From Nostoc sp. 'Peltigera membranacea cyanobiont' N6 (GTDB lineage Bacteria > Cyanobacteriota > Cyanobacteriia > Cyanobacteriales > Nostocaceae), in assembly GCF_002949735.1 (NCBI RefSeq), contig NZ_CP026681.1, positions 6,262,501-6,326,500 of the forward strand: a stretch of 64,000 nucleotides of DNA. The letters run 5' to 3'. Positions within the stretch are counted from its first letter, which is position 1, and every line of letters starts with the position of its first letter. Made by a program: the position numbers and the translations under genes. This document shows positions 9,997 to 18,315 of the stretch, piece by piece. The notes under the pieces were generated by a model. The model saw only the letters and a program-made list of their open reading frames with translations, was not told where the DNA came from and searched no databases.

Positions 9997-10452
9997 TTAA
10001 CCCTCTTCTTTTTTAGGAAGGAGATCGAGAAATTTGTCAAGGTCTGCGAAAGCAGCTTGGGAGTTATTTAAGGCAACTAGAGGATTGCTAGCACTAGTAG
10101 CTTTATCAAGCTTAACCAGGTCTTTAAAAAAATCTCGCGTTACCTGACGGGCTGTGGGTTGGTCTTTGGGTAGAAGGTTGGGAGTAACATAAGTCAGATT
10201 CAGCTTTGCTTCTGTTATCGGGCCATGTATAAAGTTACGCACATTGATCCAATCACCTTCTTTAATCAGGGTTTTCAACTCATCTGAGCGATCGCGCACA
10301 GCCTGAATTTCAGGAACATAAGCCTGAATTCTTTCGAGTTGTACTGCTGTGTAAGTTGGAGGTGCGATCGCAACACCAGGGCCGCCACAACTCATGAGGA
10401 ATGTGGCCAATAATACTAAAACAAGTGAAAAAATCGAGCGTTGACGCGCCAT
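9997..10452 (-). CDS. psbQ: Photosystem II PsbQ-like lipoprotein (CyanoQ)
   Basis: Extrinsic lumenal subunit of photosystem II that stabilises the oxygen-evolving complex. A hydrophobic signal segment (SIFSLVLVLLATF) ends in a lipobox LMSC, so the mature protein should begin with a lipidated Cys at about residue 22 and be anchored on the lumenal face of the thylakoid. The rest is a helical bundle with the cyanobacterial PsbQ pattern (LERIQAYVPEIQAVRDRSDE; DWINVRNFIHGP; ending ADLDKFLDLLPKK). Its 151 residues match the family length. It appears monocistronic, followed by two palindromic repeats and preceded by a 361-bp spacer. Confidence 0.93.
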   Translation of the reverse strand: MARQRSIFSLVLVLLATFLMSCGGPGVAIAPPTYTAVQLERIQAYVPEIQAVRDRSDELKTLIKEGDWINVRNFIHGPITEAKLNLTYVTPNLLPKDQPTARQVTRDFFKDLVKLDKATSASNPLVALNNSQAAFADLDKFLDLLPKKEEG

Positions 10453-10813
10453 ACAATGAATTTAATTGCGTTTTGTTTACCGATTAACAGTGTCATTTTA
10501 GATCGTCGCTAGCGCAATTTACCGTTCTTGTCTGCCAAGGATTTTGCAGAAAATCTTGATATTTTTCCCAAAGGGCAGAGTTTCATCTGCTTTTGAGTAA
10601 TTTTTAAGTACAATTACTTAATAGGTGTTAGCCAGTCCCAACAAGAAGCGATTTTTGGCTTCTATTAGTAACTAAGATTGTTAGGGAAGTATGATTTAGA
10701 GTTGCTAAATCTCAAAGGTCTTGATAAGCTGAAACACCAATAATATAAGCCTTCTGGCGGTTTTTCTGTCTTCACATCCCGAAGATGCCGACGCAATATA
10801 GGAGTGTTTTTTA
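10453..10813. other. Intergenic spacer between psbQ and the 144-aa gene
   Basis: This divergent spacer must hold the promoters of psbQ (-) and of the 144-aa gene (+). I see no convincing repeat or RNA. AGGAG at about 10800-10804, nine nucleotides before the GTG at 10814, is a good ribosome binding site for the rightward gene. Confidence 0.5.
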
Positions 10814-11248
10814 GTGAACGCAGCTGAACAGGCAACGAACCTTGAACTCGCCAGCAACATTGCTACGGTAGTTAACTTGTTCAAATTCGAGTTTCCTGAT
10901 GCCAAATCCGATCTCAAACCCTGGAAAAATGACCCAGAAACCAGGGAGTTAGTCGATCCAGATTCTATAGATATTGGCTTTCACTTTCCTGGTATCAGCA
11001 AATCTTGGCGAAGTCGTAGTATTTTAATTCAAATCCGATTTTATCAAGATCCCATCAATAATTCTCGGCGTGCGATCGGTGTGGAGGTAGCTGGATTCGA
11101 TCATCGCGGTGAAGCGTGGCGACTTTCTACGGTAGAAAACTGGAGTGTTGTCGGCGCATCTTCGCCTTCTGGTGAAATCGAGGATAAGCTCAAACAGATT
11201 TGCCGACAGATTTTAGAAGTTTTCAATAAACCAGGACTTACGCATTGA
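10814..11248 (+). CDS. Conserved cyanobacterial hypothetical protein, 144 aa
   Basis: I do not recognise a named family. The product is soluble, with an amphipathic N-terminal helix (EQATNLELASNIATVVNLFKFEF), a central beta-rich part (DIGFHFPGI, SILIQIRFYQD, AIGVEVAGFDHRGEAWRL) and a C-terminal helix (EIEDKLKQICRQILEVF). The start is GTG at 10814, supported by AGGAG nine nucleotides upstream. The last codons (Leu-Thr-His) and the TGA stop are supplied by the terminal inverted repeat of a small mobile element that begins at 11236, so the native C-terminus may have been altered by that insertion. Confidence 0.7.
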   Translation: MNAAEQATNLELASNIATVVNLFKFEFPDAKSDLKPWKNDPETRELVDPDSIDIGFHFPGISKSWRSRSILIQIRFYQDPINNSRRAIGVEVAGFDHRGEAWRLSTVENWSVVGASSPSGEIEDKLKQICRQILEVFNKPGLTH

Positions 11249-11347
11249 AAACCTGAAACCTCGATCCCCCCTAACCACCCTTAAAAAGAGGGGGGGATCT
11301 TAAAAGCCCCCTTTTTAAGGGGGTTGGGGGATCTCTTGTGCGTAAGT
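11236..11347. mobile_element. MITE with ACTTACGCA terminal inverted repeats
   Basis: A 112-bp element bounded by ACTTACGCA (11236-11244) and its exact reverse complement TGCGTAAGT (11339-11347). The interior holds two copies in opposite orientation of a GATCCCCC/CCTTAAAAAG.GGGG segment able to form a long hairpin. The same nine-base ends bound a different element at 47389-47473. No transposase is encoded, so it would need to be mobilised in trans. Its left end overlaps the 3' end of the 144-aa gene. Confidence 0.75.
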
Positions 11348-11437
11348 TTTATAAACCAAGTGATTGAAATCAACTTGTGTCAGAGAAATTAGTGAGGAAT
11401 AATACAGAGGATTGCGATCGCTAGCCCCCTTATCACA

Positions 11438-12613
11438 ATGACCACTGTAATATTTGTACATGGCACTGGCATTAGAGAACGAGAATACAACGAAACCTTT
11501 CAGGTAATTGAGCAAAAAATTCACGCCCAACGTCCTGATATCAAAGTTGCTCCCTGCCTTTGGGGTGCATTAGGTGCAAAGTTCAATAATAATCGGGCAT
11601 CAGTACCCTTGGAAGATGCGACGCTGGCTTTATCTCCAGGAGAAGAAGACGCAGAGATTGTATTGTGGGAGCAATTATACCGCGATCCTCTGTATGAATT
11701 GCGACTGTTTTCTTTGCTACCGATTGAGTCAGGAAATCCCTTTGGGGAACAACCAGGAGATATTTTACAATCTCGTGTAGCCAGTTTCACGCTGACATCT
11801 GAACTGGAAGCTAACTTGCAAGAGGCGGGAATTGCCGAGGTATTTGAGCAAGCACGAGAGGCTACTATCCACAGTGAACCGTATCATCGGGCATTGCTCA
11901 CAGTTCCCGAATCTGATTTGAGTGAATATTATATACCAATAGTTAGAGCGATCGTGGCTCAAGCAATGTTTATTAGCGAACAGCAAGAAAAATTTCCTCC
12001 CATACTCACCGATGCCCAATTGCGCGATGATGTTGTGGAATTGCTGACTCTGGCTTTAGGAGACGCGGAGTTAGGATTGGGTGATTGGTTCTTAAAGCCA
12101 CTTGTGGAATTAGCACAGCGCGGCGGAACAAATTATATCAGAGGAAACCGCCTGGAGTTGACTGATAAAATTTCGCCTATGCCTGGTGATATTTTGTTGT
12201 ATCAGACGCGGGGTGAAAAAATTAGAGAGTTTATCAAGCAACAAATCGAACAAGCAGAACCGCCAGTAGTTTTAATCGCCCATAGTTTGGGAGGTATCGC
12301 TTGTGTAGATTTGCTAGTGCAGCAGCAATTGTCTCAGGTGGAATTATTGGTTACAGTTGGTTCCCAAGCACCATTTTTATATGAGATTAACGCCCTCTAC
12401 AGCTTAGAATATGGGCAGTTATTGCCAGAGCATTTCCCGGAATGGTTGAATATCTACGATTTACGGGATTTTCTCAGTTACGTGGGTAAGAATATTTTCC
12501 CTGGTAGAGTGCAGGATGTGCGAGTGGATAGCAGACAACCATTTCCCCGTTCCCACGGTGCTTATTGGACAAATGCTAAAACCTGGGAGGCGATTATTTC
12601 GAGGTTGCCATAA
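11438..12613 (+). CDS. Alpha/beta-hydrolase (lipase/esterase-like), next to caspase/STAND genes
   Basis: Predicted serine hydrolase. It opens with the strand-loop TVIFVHGTGIRE (oxyanion-loop HGTG), has the nucleophile elbow VLIAHSLGGIACVDLL (GxSxG variant AHSLGG, about residues 279-284), and near the C-terminus a His in PRSHGAYWTN that could complete the triad. A large insertion between residues 40 and 260, rich in acidic and Leu residues, probably forms a lid or partner-binding domain. There is no signal peptide, so it should be cytosolic. It is followed on the same strand, after a 231-bp spacer with a hairpin repeat, by the caspase-like/NB-ARC gene; hydrolases of this sort beside STAND proteins are plausible effectors, but that is inference. 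Substrate unknown. Confidence 0.8.
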   Translation: MTTVIFVHGTGIREREYNETFQVIEQKIHAQRPDIKVAPCLWGALGAKFNNNRASVPLEDATLALSPGEEDAEIVLWEQLYRDPLYELRLFSLLPIESGNPFGEQPGDILQSRVASFTLTSELEANLQEAGIAEVFEQAREATIHSEPYHRALLTVPESDLSEYYIPIVRAIVAQAMFISEQQEKFPPILTDAQLRDDVVELLTLALGDAELGLGDWFLKPLVELAQRGGTNYIRGNRLELTDKISPMPGDILLYQTRGEKIREFIKQQIEQAEPPVVLIAHSLGGIACVDLLVQQQLSQVELLVTVGSQAPFLYEINALYSLEYGQLLPEHFPEWLNIYDLRDFLSYVGKNIFPGRVQDVRVDSRQPFPRSHGAYWTNAKTWEAIISRLP

Positions 12614-12701
12614 TGGTTTACTGTTTACGGTGTCTAGAAAACCCCACTCAAAACCTCTCCCATACAAGGCAAATCATTAGTTATGATTCCCACAGTCATT
12701 G

Positions 12702-12769
12702 CACCCCACCCCCAACCCCTCCCCGCAGGCGGGGAGGGGAGACAAAGCATAGCTTTGGCGGGGTGGGGT
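12702..12769. repeat. GC-rich nested hairpin repeat
   Basis: Inner perfect stem CCCCTCCCC/GGGGAGGGG (12716-12724 with 12731-12739) and outer stem CCCCACCCC/GGGGTGGGG. This sort of GC-rich palindrome stands out in an AT-rich genome and is a typical dispersed Nostoc repeat. The small reading frame running across it is not a gene. Confidence 0.7.
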
Positions 12770-12844
12770 TCTTCGAGTTTAATAAGCAATCAAGCGGAGA
12801 TGATATTAGGTCATTTTCCCCATAAGGTGAGAGGCTAGGTCATC

Positions 12845-14293
12845 ATGCAGTTGACGGCTAAACCCGATCGCACATTTGGGTTAATTGTGGGTATTGAAAA
12901 GTACCACGAAACTGCTTGGAACGTGCCAGGTGGGGGGCCAGCCGATGACGCGCTGAAATTTGCTCATTGGCTGCATCGGCGCGGTGTACCGAAGGAGAAT
13001 ATTCGGTTATGTTTATCAGCGTTGGTAGAAAATCATCAGTTAATTGGGGAATGTGGGTTAACTGTAGAGTTTGCAACTGAGCAAAATATCTCCGACATTG
13101 TGACTAACTTTTTATCCCCAAAGTCGGGGGATTTACTCTACATTTTTTGGGCGGGACATGGTTTGATTACCTCAGAACGAGAGCGTCGGTTGCTTTGTGC
13201 TGATGCTAATAAACAGAATTGGCAGAATTTAGATTTAAAGTCTTTATTAGATTTTTTGGCTTCAGATAGATTTCAGATTCGTAATCATATTTGTATTATT
13301 GATGCCTGTGCCAATTATCTTTTAGAGTCGAAGGGAAGACCAACTAACTTAGGTGGCAAAGCTTTTTTGAATGGACAGCCACATAAAGATAGTCAACAAT
13401 TTGTGTTACTGGCTACGCGGGAAGGAGAAAAAGCTGAGGTAAATTCTGAAAATAAAACAGGTTACTTTTCTCAAGCTGTAAGAGAGGCTTTTGCCGCAGC
13501 TAATGGAACTTTTCCGCCGAACATGAAGGAAGTTACTGAGGCAGTTAAGCAGCGATTTACCAGTTTAGAGAAAAAACAACTGCCGACTTATTTTTATTCC
13601 CGTAGTTGGGATGGAGATATTGAAAAATCTCATTTCAACCCGTTTGATATCCCGCATAATATCCCACAGAGTCAAGCTCGTAAGTTTGTTGGCAGGGATG
13701 AGCAAATAGAGCAATTGCATCAGCTATTACAAGTTAATGATGTTGTGGCTATTACTGATGTAACTGGGCAAGGTGGGGTAGGTAAAACAGAGTTAGCTAT
13801 TCAATACTCGTGGCAATATTTAGAAGATTATTCTGGCGGGTGTTGTTGGTTAAATCCCCAAGGTATTGATTTGGGAACCCAGTTAGTAGAGTTTGGAGTT
13901 GTGAATTTACCTAACTTTAATCTACCCGATGAATTAAGCCTAGCAGGTCAAGTTGCTTATTGCTGGAAGAACTGGCAAGCTGGCAAAGTTTTATTAATAT
14001 TTGATGATGTCAAAGACTGGAAGCTAATTCAACCCTATCTACCACCTAAAGGTTCTCGGTTTAAGGTGTTAATTACCACTCGTTTAAATACAGGGTTAAC
14101 ATATCCATCACTGCCGTTAGGTAAATTGTCAGCAGATGCAGCCTTAGAATTATTAACAACCCTGCTGGGAAAAGATAGGGTTGAGAAGGAATTAGAATTT
14201 GCTAAGGGACTTTGCCAATTTGTGAATTATGTACCTGTTGGACTTTACCTAATAGCAGGACTGCGGCAAGAGCCAGGGAGCGAATCATGCTAG
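12845..14293 (+). CDS. Caspase-like peptidase fused to NB-ARC ATPase (STAND; possibly 5' half of a frameshifted gene)
   Basis: Signal-transducing ATPase with a caspase-like (peptidase C14, metacaspase-type) effector. Residues 8-200 hold the peptidase: the His in WAGHG (His105) and the Cys in IIDACAN (Cys155) form the expected dyad. Residues 275-480 are NB-ARC: GQGGVGKTELA Walker A (Lys314), LLIFDDV Walker B, and a VPVGLYLIAG block in the position of the GLPL motif. The reading frame stops at 14293, just where family members normally continue into a helical domain and TPR sensor; the continuation is found in another frame from 14287. Restoring one base near 14290 would fuse both parts into a protein of about 1,040 residues. 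If truly separate, this is a peptidase-ATPase without its own sensor. Related proteins are implicated in programmed cell death and phage defence. Confidence 0.85.
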   Translation: MQLTAKPDRTFGLIVGIEKYHETAWNVPGGGPADDALKFAHWLHRRGVPKENIRLCLSALVENHQLIGECGLTVEFATEQNISDIVTNFLSPKSGDLLYIFWAGHGLITSERERRLLCADANKQNWQNLDLKSLLDFLASDRFQIRNHICIIDACANYLLESKGRPTNLGGKAFLNGQPHKDSQQFVLLATREGEKAEVNSENKTGYFSQAVREAFAAANGTFPPNMKEVTEAVKQRFTSLEKKQLPTYFYSRSWDGDIEKSHFNPFDIPHNIPQSQARKFVGRDEQIEQLHQLLQVNDVVAITDVTGQGGVGKTELAIQYSWQYLEDYSGGCCWLNPQGIDLGTQLVEFGVVNLPNFNLPDELSLAGQVAYCWKNWQAGKVLLIFDDVKDWKLIQPYLPPKGSRFKVLITTRLNTGLTYPSLPLGKLSADAALELLTTLLGKDRVEKELEFAKGLCQFVNYVPVGLYLIAGLRQEPGSESC

Positions 14294-15957
14294 CAGACAT
14301 TCTCGCACAGCTACAAAAGCAAGCATCAGCAGGTGAGTCTGGTATAGCAGCAGCTTTTGAATTGAATTGGCAAAGCTTGGAACCAGAGGCGCAAAAATTA
14401 GCTTGTCTGTTGAGTTTGTTTGCCTTGGCTCCTATTCCTTGGTCTTTGGTAGAATCAGCAGCAAGTGCTAGCTATTTGGAATTTGACATTAAAGGTAACT
14501 GCGCTGTTTTAGTTGAGCGTTATTTGCTGCAAGAATTGGCAGAGGACACTTACCAAGTTCACGATCGCATTCGAGAATTATTGCAGCAGAAGTTAGAAGA
14601 GTTAGCGGAAGCTGATGATCTCAAGCGCGGCTTTTGTCAAGCGATGGTAGCCGTAGCAGAAGATATTCCTGAGACACCCATATTGATAGAAATTGCTCAA
14701 GCAACCCTGGCTATCCCACACCTTGGGGAAACAGCCACAGTTTACCAAGCTTGGTTAAGCGATGATGATTTAATCTGGCCTTTTGTAGGCTTGGCTAGAT
14801 TTTACAACGGTCAAGGAGCCTACATCCAAGCCTTACCGTGGTATGAACAATGTTTATCAGCTGCTAAAAAACGTTTTGGGGATGAACACCCCTCAGTGGC
14901 AACTAGCCTGAACAATTTGGCACTCCTCTACGATTCACAGGGAAGGTACAGCGATGCCGAACCTTTGTATATCGATGCTTTGGCGATGACAAAACGTCTG
15001 CTGGGGGATGAACACCCCTCTGTGGCAACTAGCCTGAACAATTTGGCACTCCTCTACGATTCACAGGGAAGGTACAGCGATGCCGAACCTTTGTATATCG
15101 ATGCTTTGGCGATGACAAAACGTCTGCTGGGGGATGAACACCCCTCTGTGGCAACTAGCCTGAACAATTTGGCACTCCTCTACGATTCACAGGGAAGGTA
15201 CAGCGATGCCGAACCTTTGTATATCGATGCTTTGGCGATGACAAAACGTCTGCTGGGGGATGAACACCCCTCTGTGGCAACTAGCCTGAACAATTTGGCA
15301 CTCCTCTACGATTCACAGGGAAGGTACAGCGATGCCGAACCTTTGTATATCGATGCTTTGGCGATGAGAAAACGTCTCCTGGGGGATGAACACCCCTCAG
15401 TGGCAACTAGCCTGAACAATTTGGCATTCCTCTACAAATCACAGGGAAGGTACAGCGATGCCGAACCTTTGTATATCGATGCTTTGGCGATGAGAAAACG
15501 TCTGCTGGGGGATGAACACCCCTCTGTGGCAACTAGCCTGAACAATTTGGCAGGACTCTACAAATCACAGGGAAGGTACAGCGATGCCGAACCTTTGTAT
15601 ATCGATGCTTTGGCGATGAGAAAACGTCTGCTGGGGGATGAACACCCCTCTGTGGCAACTAGCCTGAACAATTTGGCAGGACTCTACAAATCACAGGGAA
15701 GGTACAGCGATGCCGAACCTTTGTATATCGATGCTTTGGCGATGACAAAACGTCTGCTGGGGGATGAACACCCCTCTGTGGCAACTAGCCTGAACAATTT
15801 GGCAGGACTCTACGATTCACAGGGAAGGTACAGCGATGCCGAACCTTTGTATATCGAAGCTTTGGAGATTGCTGAAAAACGCTTAGGGGCAAATCATCCC
15901 AATACAATAACCTTTCGTGAAAATCTGGAATACTTGCGGCGGAATCTTCAGCCTTGA
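14287..15957 (+). CDS. TPR-repeat protein (kinesin-light-chain type), sensor half of the caspase/NB-ARC protein
   Basis: Helical repeat protein that probably recognises a ligand or partner for the upstream peptidase-ATPase. About 190 N-terminal residues (AAFELNWQSLEPEAQKLACLL..., YQVHDRIRELLQQKLEEL) look like the winged-helix/helical domain that follows NB-ARC in STAND proteins. Residues about 199-534 are eight 42-residue TPR units of the pattern DEHPSVATSLNNLALLYxSQ, GRYSDAEPLYIDALAM; the first seven differ at only a few positions. I take the ATG at 14287: AGGGAG lies six nucleotides upstream, and ATGCTAG overlaps the stop of the preceding gene, which would allow translational coupling. The alternative is a one-base deletion (CC to C near 14290) in a formerly single gene; both readings fit the sequence. 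Confidence 0.8.
   Translation: MLADILAQLQKQASAGESGIAAAFELNWQSLEPEAQKLACLLSLFALAPIPWSLVESAASASYLEFDIKGNCAVLVERYLLQELAEDTYQVHDRIRELLQQKLEELAEADDLKRGFCQAMVAVAEDIPETPILIEIAQATLAIPHLGETATVYQAWLSDDDLIWPFVGLARFYNGQGAYIQALPWYEQCLSAAKKRFGDEHPSVATSLNNLALLYDSQGRYSDAEPLYIDALAMTKRLLGDEHPSVATSLNNLALLYDSQGRYSDAEPLYIDALAMTKRLLGDEHPSVATSLNNLALLYDSQGRYSDAEPLYIDALAMTKRLLGDEHPSVATSLNNLALLYDSQGRYSDAEPLYIDALAMRKRLLGDEHPSVATSLNNLAFLYKSQGRYSDAEPLYIDALAMRKRLLGDEHPSVATSLNNLAGLYKSQGRYSDAEPLYIDALAMRKRLLGDEHPSVATSLNNLAGLYKSQGRYSDAEPLYIDALAMTKRLLGDEHPSVATSLNNLAGLYDSQGRYSDAEPLYIEALEIAEKRLGANHPNTITFRENLEYLRRNLQP
14881..15888 (+). repeat. Eight tandem 126-bp TPR-coding repeats
   Basis: Units begin at 14881, 15007, 15133, 15259, 15385, 15511, 15637 and 15763. 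Each encodes 42 residues. Adjacent units are almost identical in DNA, including synonymous sites, with only small blocks of difference (Leu/Phe/Gly before Leu-Tyr, Asp/Lys before Ser-Gln, Thr/Arg before Lys-Arg). This is the signature of recent expansion or gene conversion. Confidence 0.95.
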
Positions 15958-16205
15958 TTCAGGAGAATGGTTGCTTTTGTGTGGCGTTGGTTTCAGTAAT
16001 TTAGGTAATCTGCGCCGGCTGCATTACCCGCCTGGGATTCAAATTTTAGTCTAATAAGTAGTCAATATAATTAATTACACAATGTCATTGCAAATGCAGT
16101 GAAGCAAAATAATGCGATCGCGACCCCTAAAACTACTTCTCTACGATATGCTTTGCGAAGGGTGCGATCGCACTAACTGTAAATATTTTTGTTTATCTAC
16201 TTAAT

Positions 16206-16499
16206 GAGCCTCTGAACTCCGTCAACGAGTATTTTATCTCCGTTCACGAGGCTTTTATCTCCGTTCACGAGGCTTTTATCTCCGTTCACGAGGCTTTTAT
16301 CTCCGTTCACGAGTATTTTATCTCCGTTCACGAGGCTTTTATCTCCGTTCACGAGTATTTTATCTCCGTCAACGAGGCTTTTATCTCCGTTCACGAGGCT
16401 TTTATCTCCGTTCACGAGTATTTTATCTCGGTCAACGAGTATTTTAGCTCCGTTAACGAGGCTTTTATCTCGGTCAACGAGTCTGTTTTCATTGATTAA
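16206..16499. repeat. 21-bp tandem array, 14 units
   Basis: Units are mostly GAGGCTTTTATCTCCGTTCAC or GAGTATTTTATCTCCGTTCAC. The first unit (16206-16226) is divergent, GAGCCTCTGAACTCCGTCAAC, and the last (16479-16499) is degenerate. Because 21 is a multiple of 3 the array stays open in several frames, and a spurious 120-codon frame exists on the - strand; I do not call it a gene. The first unit closely resembles units of the array at 53535. Confidence 0.95.
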
Positions 16500-16530
16500 A
16501 TCCCCGACTTCTTCAAGAAATCGGGGATCT
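16498..16530. repeat. Palindromic repeat AATCCCCGACTTCTT
   Basis: Inverted repeat in which AAATCCCCGA..TTCTT is mirrored by AAGAAATCGGGGAT. It abuts the degenerate last unit of the 21-bp array and lies downstream of the catalase stop (16614, - strand). It is of the dispersed hairpin type common in Nostoc intergenic DNA. Confidence 0.75.
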
Positions 16531-16613
16531 AAATCTAGCTTCAGTACGTAGCTCACCATCCGGTTTTTCGGTGCGTTAGCCTACGGCATAACACACCCTA
16601 CGAAACTACGAGG

Positions 16614-18107
16614 CTACCAGTTACCTACAGGTTGAGCAGTAGCACCCAGCATTGAGGGATCGATTGAAATGCCCAATCCTTCAGCTACACGACGACCATA
16701 AGAAATATCTGCCCGGAAGAAGTGGCAAAGTTGGCGCATTTGGATATCCTCCCTTGCTTGAGAGAGACTACCGACAATATTTTTAGCAAGACGCTCTTGC
16801 TGTTCAGGAGTTAGTAACCGATACAGATTACCTGCTTGGGTGTAATCGTCGTTTCCTTCACGATGACTGTAGCGATCGACTGTGACATCGCCCAAATGAC
16901 TAGGTGGTTCTGCATAAGCTGGATTTTCTTTGGGCGTACCCTCAGCACTATTCGGTTCATAGTTAGGAACGCTACCGCCGTTGTTCCCCGGTGCCATGAA
17001 GCCATCTCGCTGATAATGCATCACTGGACATTTGGGCTGATTAACGGGTAGTTGCTGATAGTTACCACCCAAGCGATACCGTTGAGCATCTGGGTAAGAA
17101 AAGATCCGAGCTTGCAGCATTTTGTCTGGAGAGAAACTAATACCCGGAACCACCGCACTAGGACTAAAAGCGGCTTGCTCAACTTCGGCGAAATAATTCT
17201 CAGGGTTACGATTTAGCTCTAATATCCCGACTTCAATTAAAGGATATTCCCCTTGTTTCCAAACTTTGGTCAAATCAAAAGGATTATCTGGATGTCTTTC
17301 CGCTTGCTCCTCAGTCATCACTTGAATACACATCCGCCATTTGGGATAATCTTTGTTAGCGATCGCTTCAAACAAATCGTGAGTCGCATGATCGGGATCT
17401 TCGCCCTTAATCTTGGCTGATTCTTCCTCAGTCAAAGTTTGATGCCCTTGCAGAGTCTTAAAGTGAAATTTACACCAAACGCGATCGCCTTCAGCATTAA
17501 TCAAACTAAAGGTGTGGCTACCAAAACCGTCCATGTGTCGATGGTCTTTCGGAATTCCCCGATCTGAAAACAGGATCGTCACTTGGTGAAGCGATTCTGG
17601 ACTGAGTGACCAAAAATCCCACTTTGCATTCTGGTCTTTGCAATTGGTTTGGGGATTGCGCTTTTGGGTATGGATAAAATCAGGAAACTTGAGGGGGTCG
17701 CGGATGAAGAAAATAGGGGTATTGTTACCTACAAGATCCCAGTTACCCTCCTCAGTATAAAACTTGAGGGAAAAACCTCTAGGGTCGCGCTCGGCATCTG
17801 CTGAACCTTTTTCTCCTCCGACTGTAGAAAAGCGCAAGAGAAGTTCCGTTTTCTTGCCAATTTCAGAAAAAAGTTTGGCTTTACTGTAGCGGGTAATGTC
17901 ATTGGTAATAGTCAAAGTGCCGTGAGCAGCAGCACCTTTAGCGTGAACAACGCGCTCAGGAATACGTTCTCTGTTGAAATGAGCCAGCTTTTCTATGAGG
18001 TGGAAATCCTGCATTAATACAGGGCCACGCGCTCCGGCTGTGAGTGAGTTCTGATTATCGCTAACTGGAATACCGTCAGCAGTTGTCAAGTTTTGGGGTT
18101 CAGTCAT
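16614..18107 (-). CDS. Monofunctional haem catalase
   Basis: Decomposes hydrogen peroxide to water and oxygen in the cytoplasm. Catalytic His55 lies in RVVHAKGAAAHGT, the catalytic Asn in LVGNNTP, and the proximal haem-ligand Tyr in ARIFSYPDAQRYRLG at about residue 340. The RFSTVGGEKGSADAERDPRG and FHFKTLQG blocks are diagnostic of the small-subunit catalase clade; 497 residues is the normal length. No leader peptide is visible. The gene stands alone, with a 208-bp spacer to eboF downstream in coordinate and the 21-bp array beyond its stop. The symbol varies between katA, katB and katE, so I leave it blank. Confidence 0.95.
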   Translation of the reverse strand: MTEPQNLTTADGIPVSDNQNSLTAGARGPVLMQDFHLIEKLAHFNRERIPERVVHAKGAAAHGTLTITNDITRYSKAKLFSEIGKKTELLLRFSTVGGEKGSADAERDPRGFSLKFYTEEGNWDLVGNNTPIFFIRDPLKFPDFIHTQKRNPQTNCKDQNAKWDFWSLSPESLHQVTILFSDRGIPKDHRHMDGFGSHTFSLINAEGDRVWCKFHFKTLQGHQTLTEEESAKIKGEDPDHATHDLFEAIANKDYPKWRMCIQVMTEEQAERHPDNPFDLTKVWKQGEYPLIEVGILELNRNPENYFAEVEQAAFSPSAVVPGISFSPDKMLQARIFSYPDAQRYRLGGNYQQLPVNQPKCPVMHYQRDGFMAPGNNGGSVPNYEPNSAEGTPKENPAYAEPPSHLGDVTVDRYSHREGNDDYTQAGNLYRLLTPEQQERLAKNIVGSLSQAREDIQMRQLCHFFRADISYGRRVAEGLGISIDPSMLGATAQPVGNW

Positions 18108-18284
18108 GCGTAAAGAAGCTCTCCATGTAAGTTACTCAGATTGCCCACAGTACATTTTAGTCAGTAGATTGACGGATGCCTACTGATAGAACAAACTAAT
18201 TCATAGTCATAACGAGTTTATATATAAAGCATACTCGATATGATTATGAATTACAAGGAATTTTTTTTGTATTTTGGTAAGACG

Positions 18285-18306
18285 TAGAGACGATATATCG
18301 CCTCTA
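18285..18306. repeat. Palindrome TAGAGACGATATATCGCCTCTA
   Basis: A 22-bp imperfect palindrome ten bases beyond the eboF stop codon (18316, - strand). It is a degenerate relative of the AGACGCGAT-type palindromes at 9930 and 23362. It could act as a 3' hairpin for the eboF transcript. Confidence 0.6.
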
Positions 18307-18315
18307 TACTGCCTT

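Noticed and set aside
12613..12825. A 70-codon frame after the alpha/beta hydrolase
   Set aside because: It runs through a GC-rich hairpin repeat and has no family resemblance.
14881..15888. CRISPR-like regular repeats
   Set aside because: 126-bp units without spacers, in frame, encoding TPR motifs.
16197..16559. A 120-codon frame on the - strand with LVNGDKS-type repeats
   Set aside because: Made wholly of the 21-bp array plus a palindromic repeat; no independent coding evidence.
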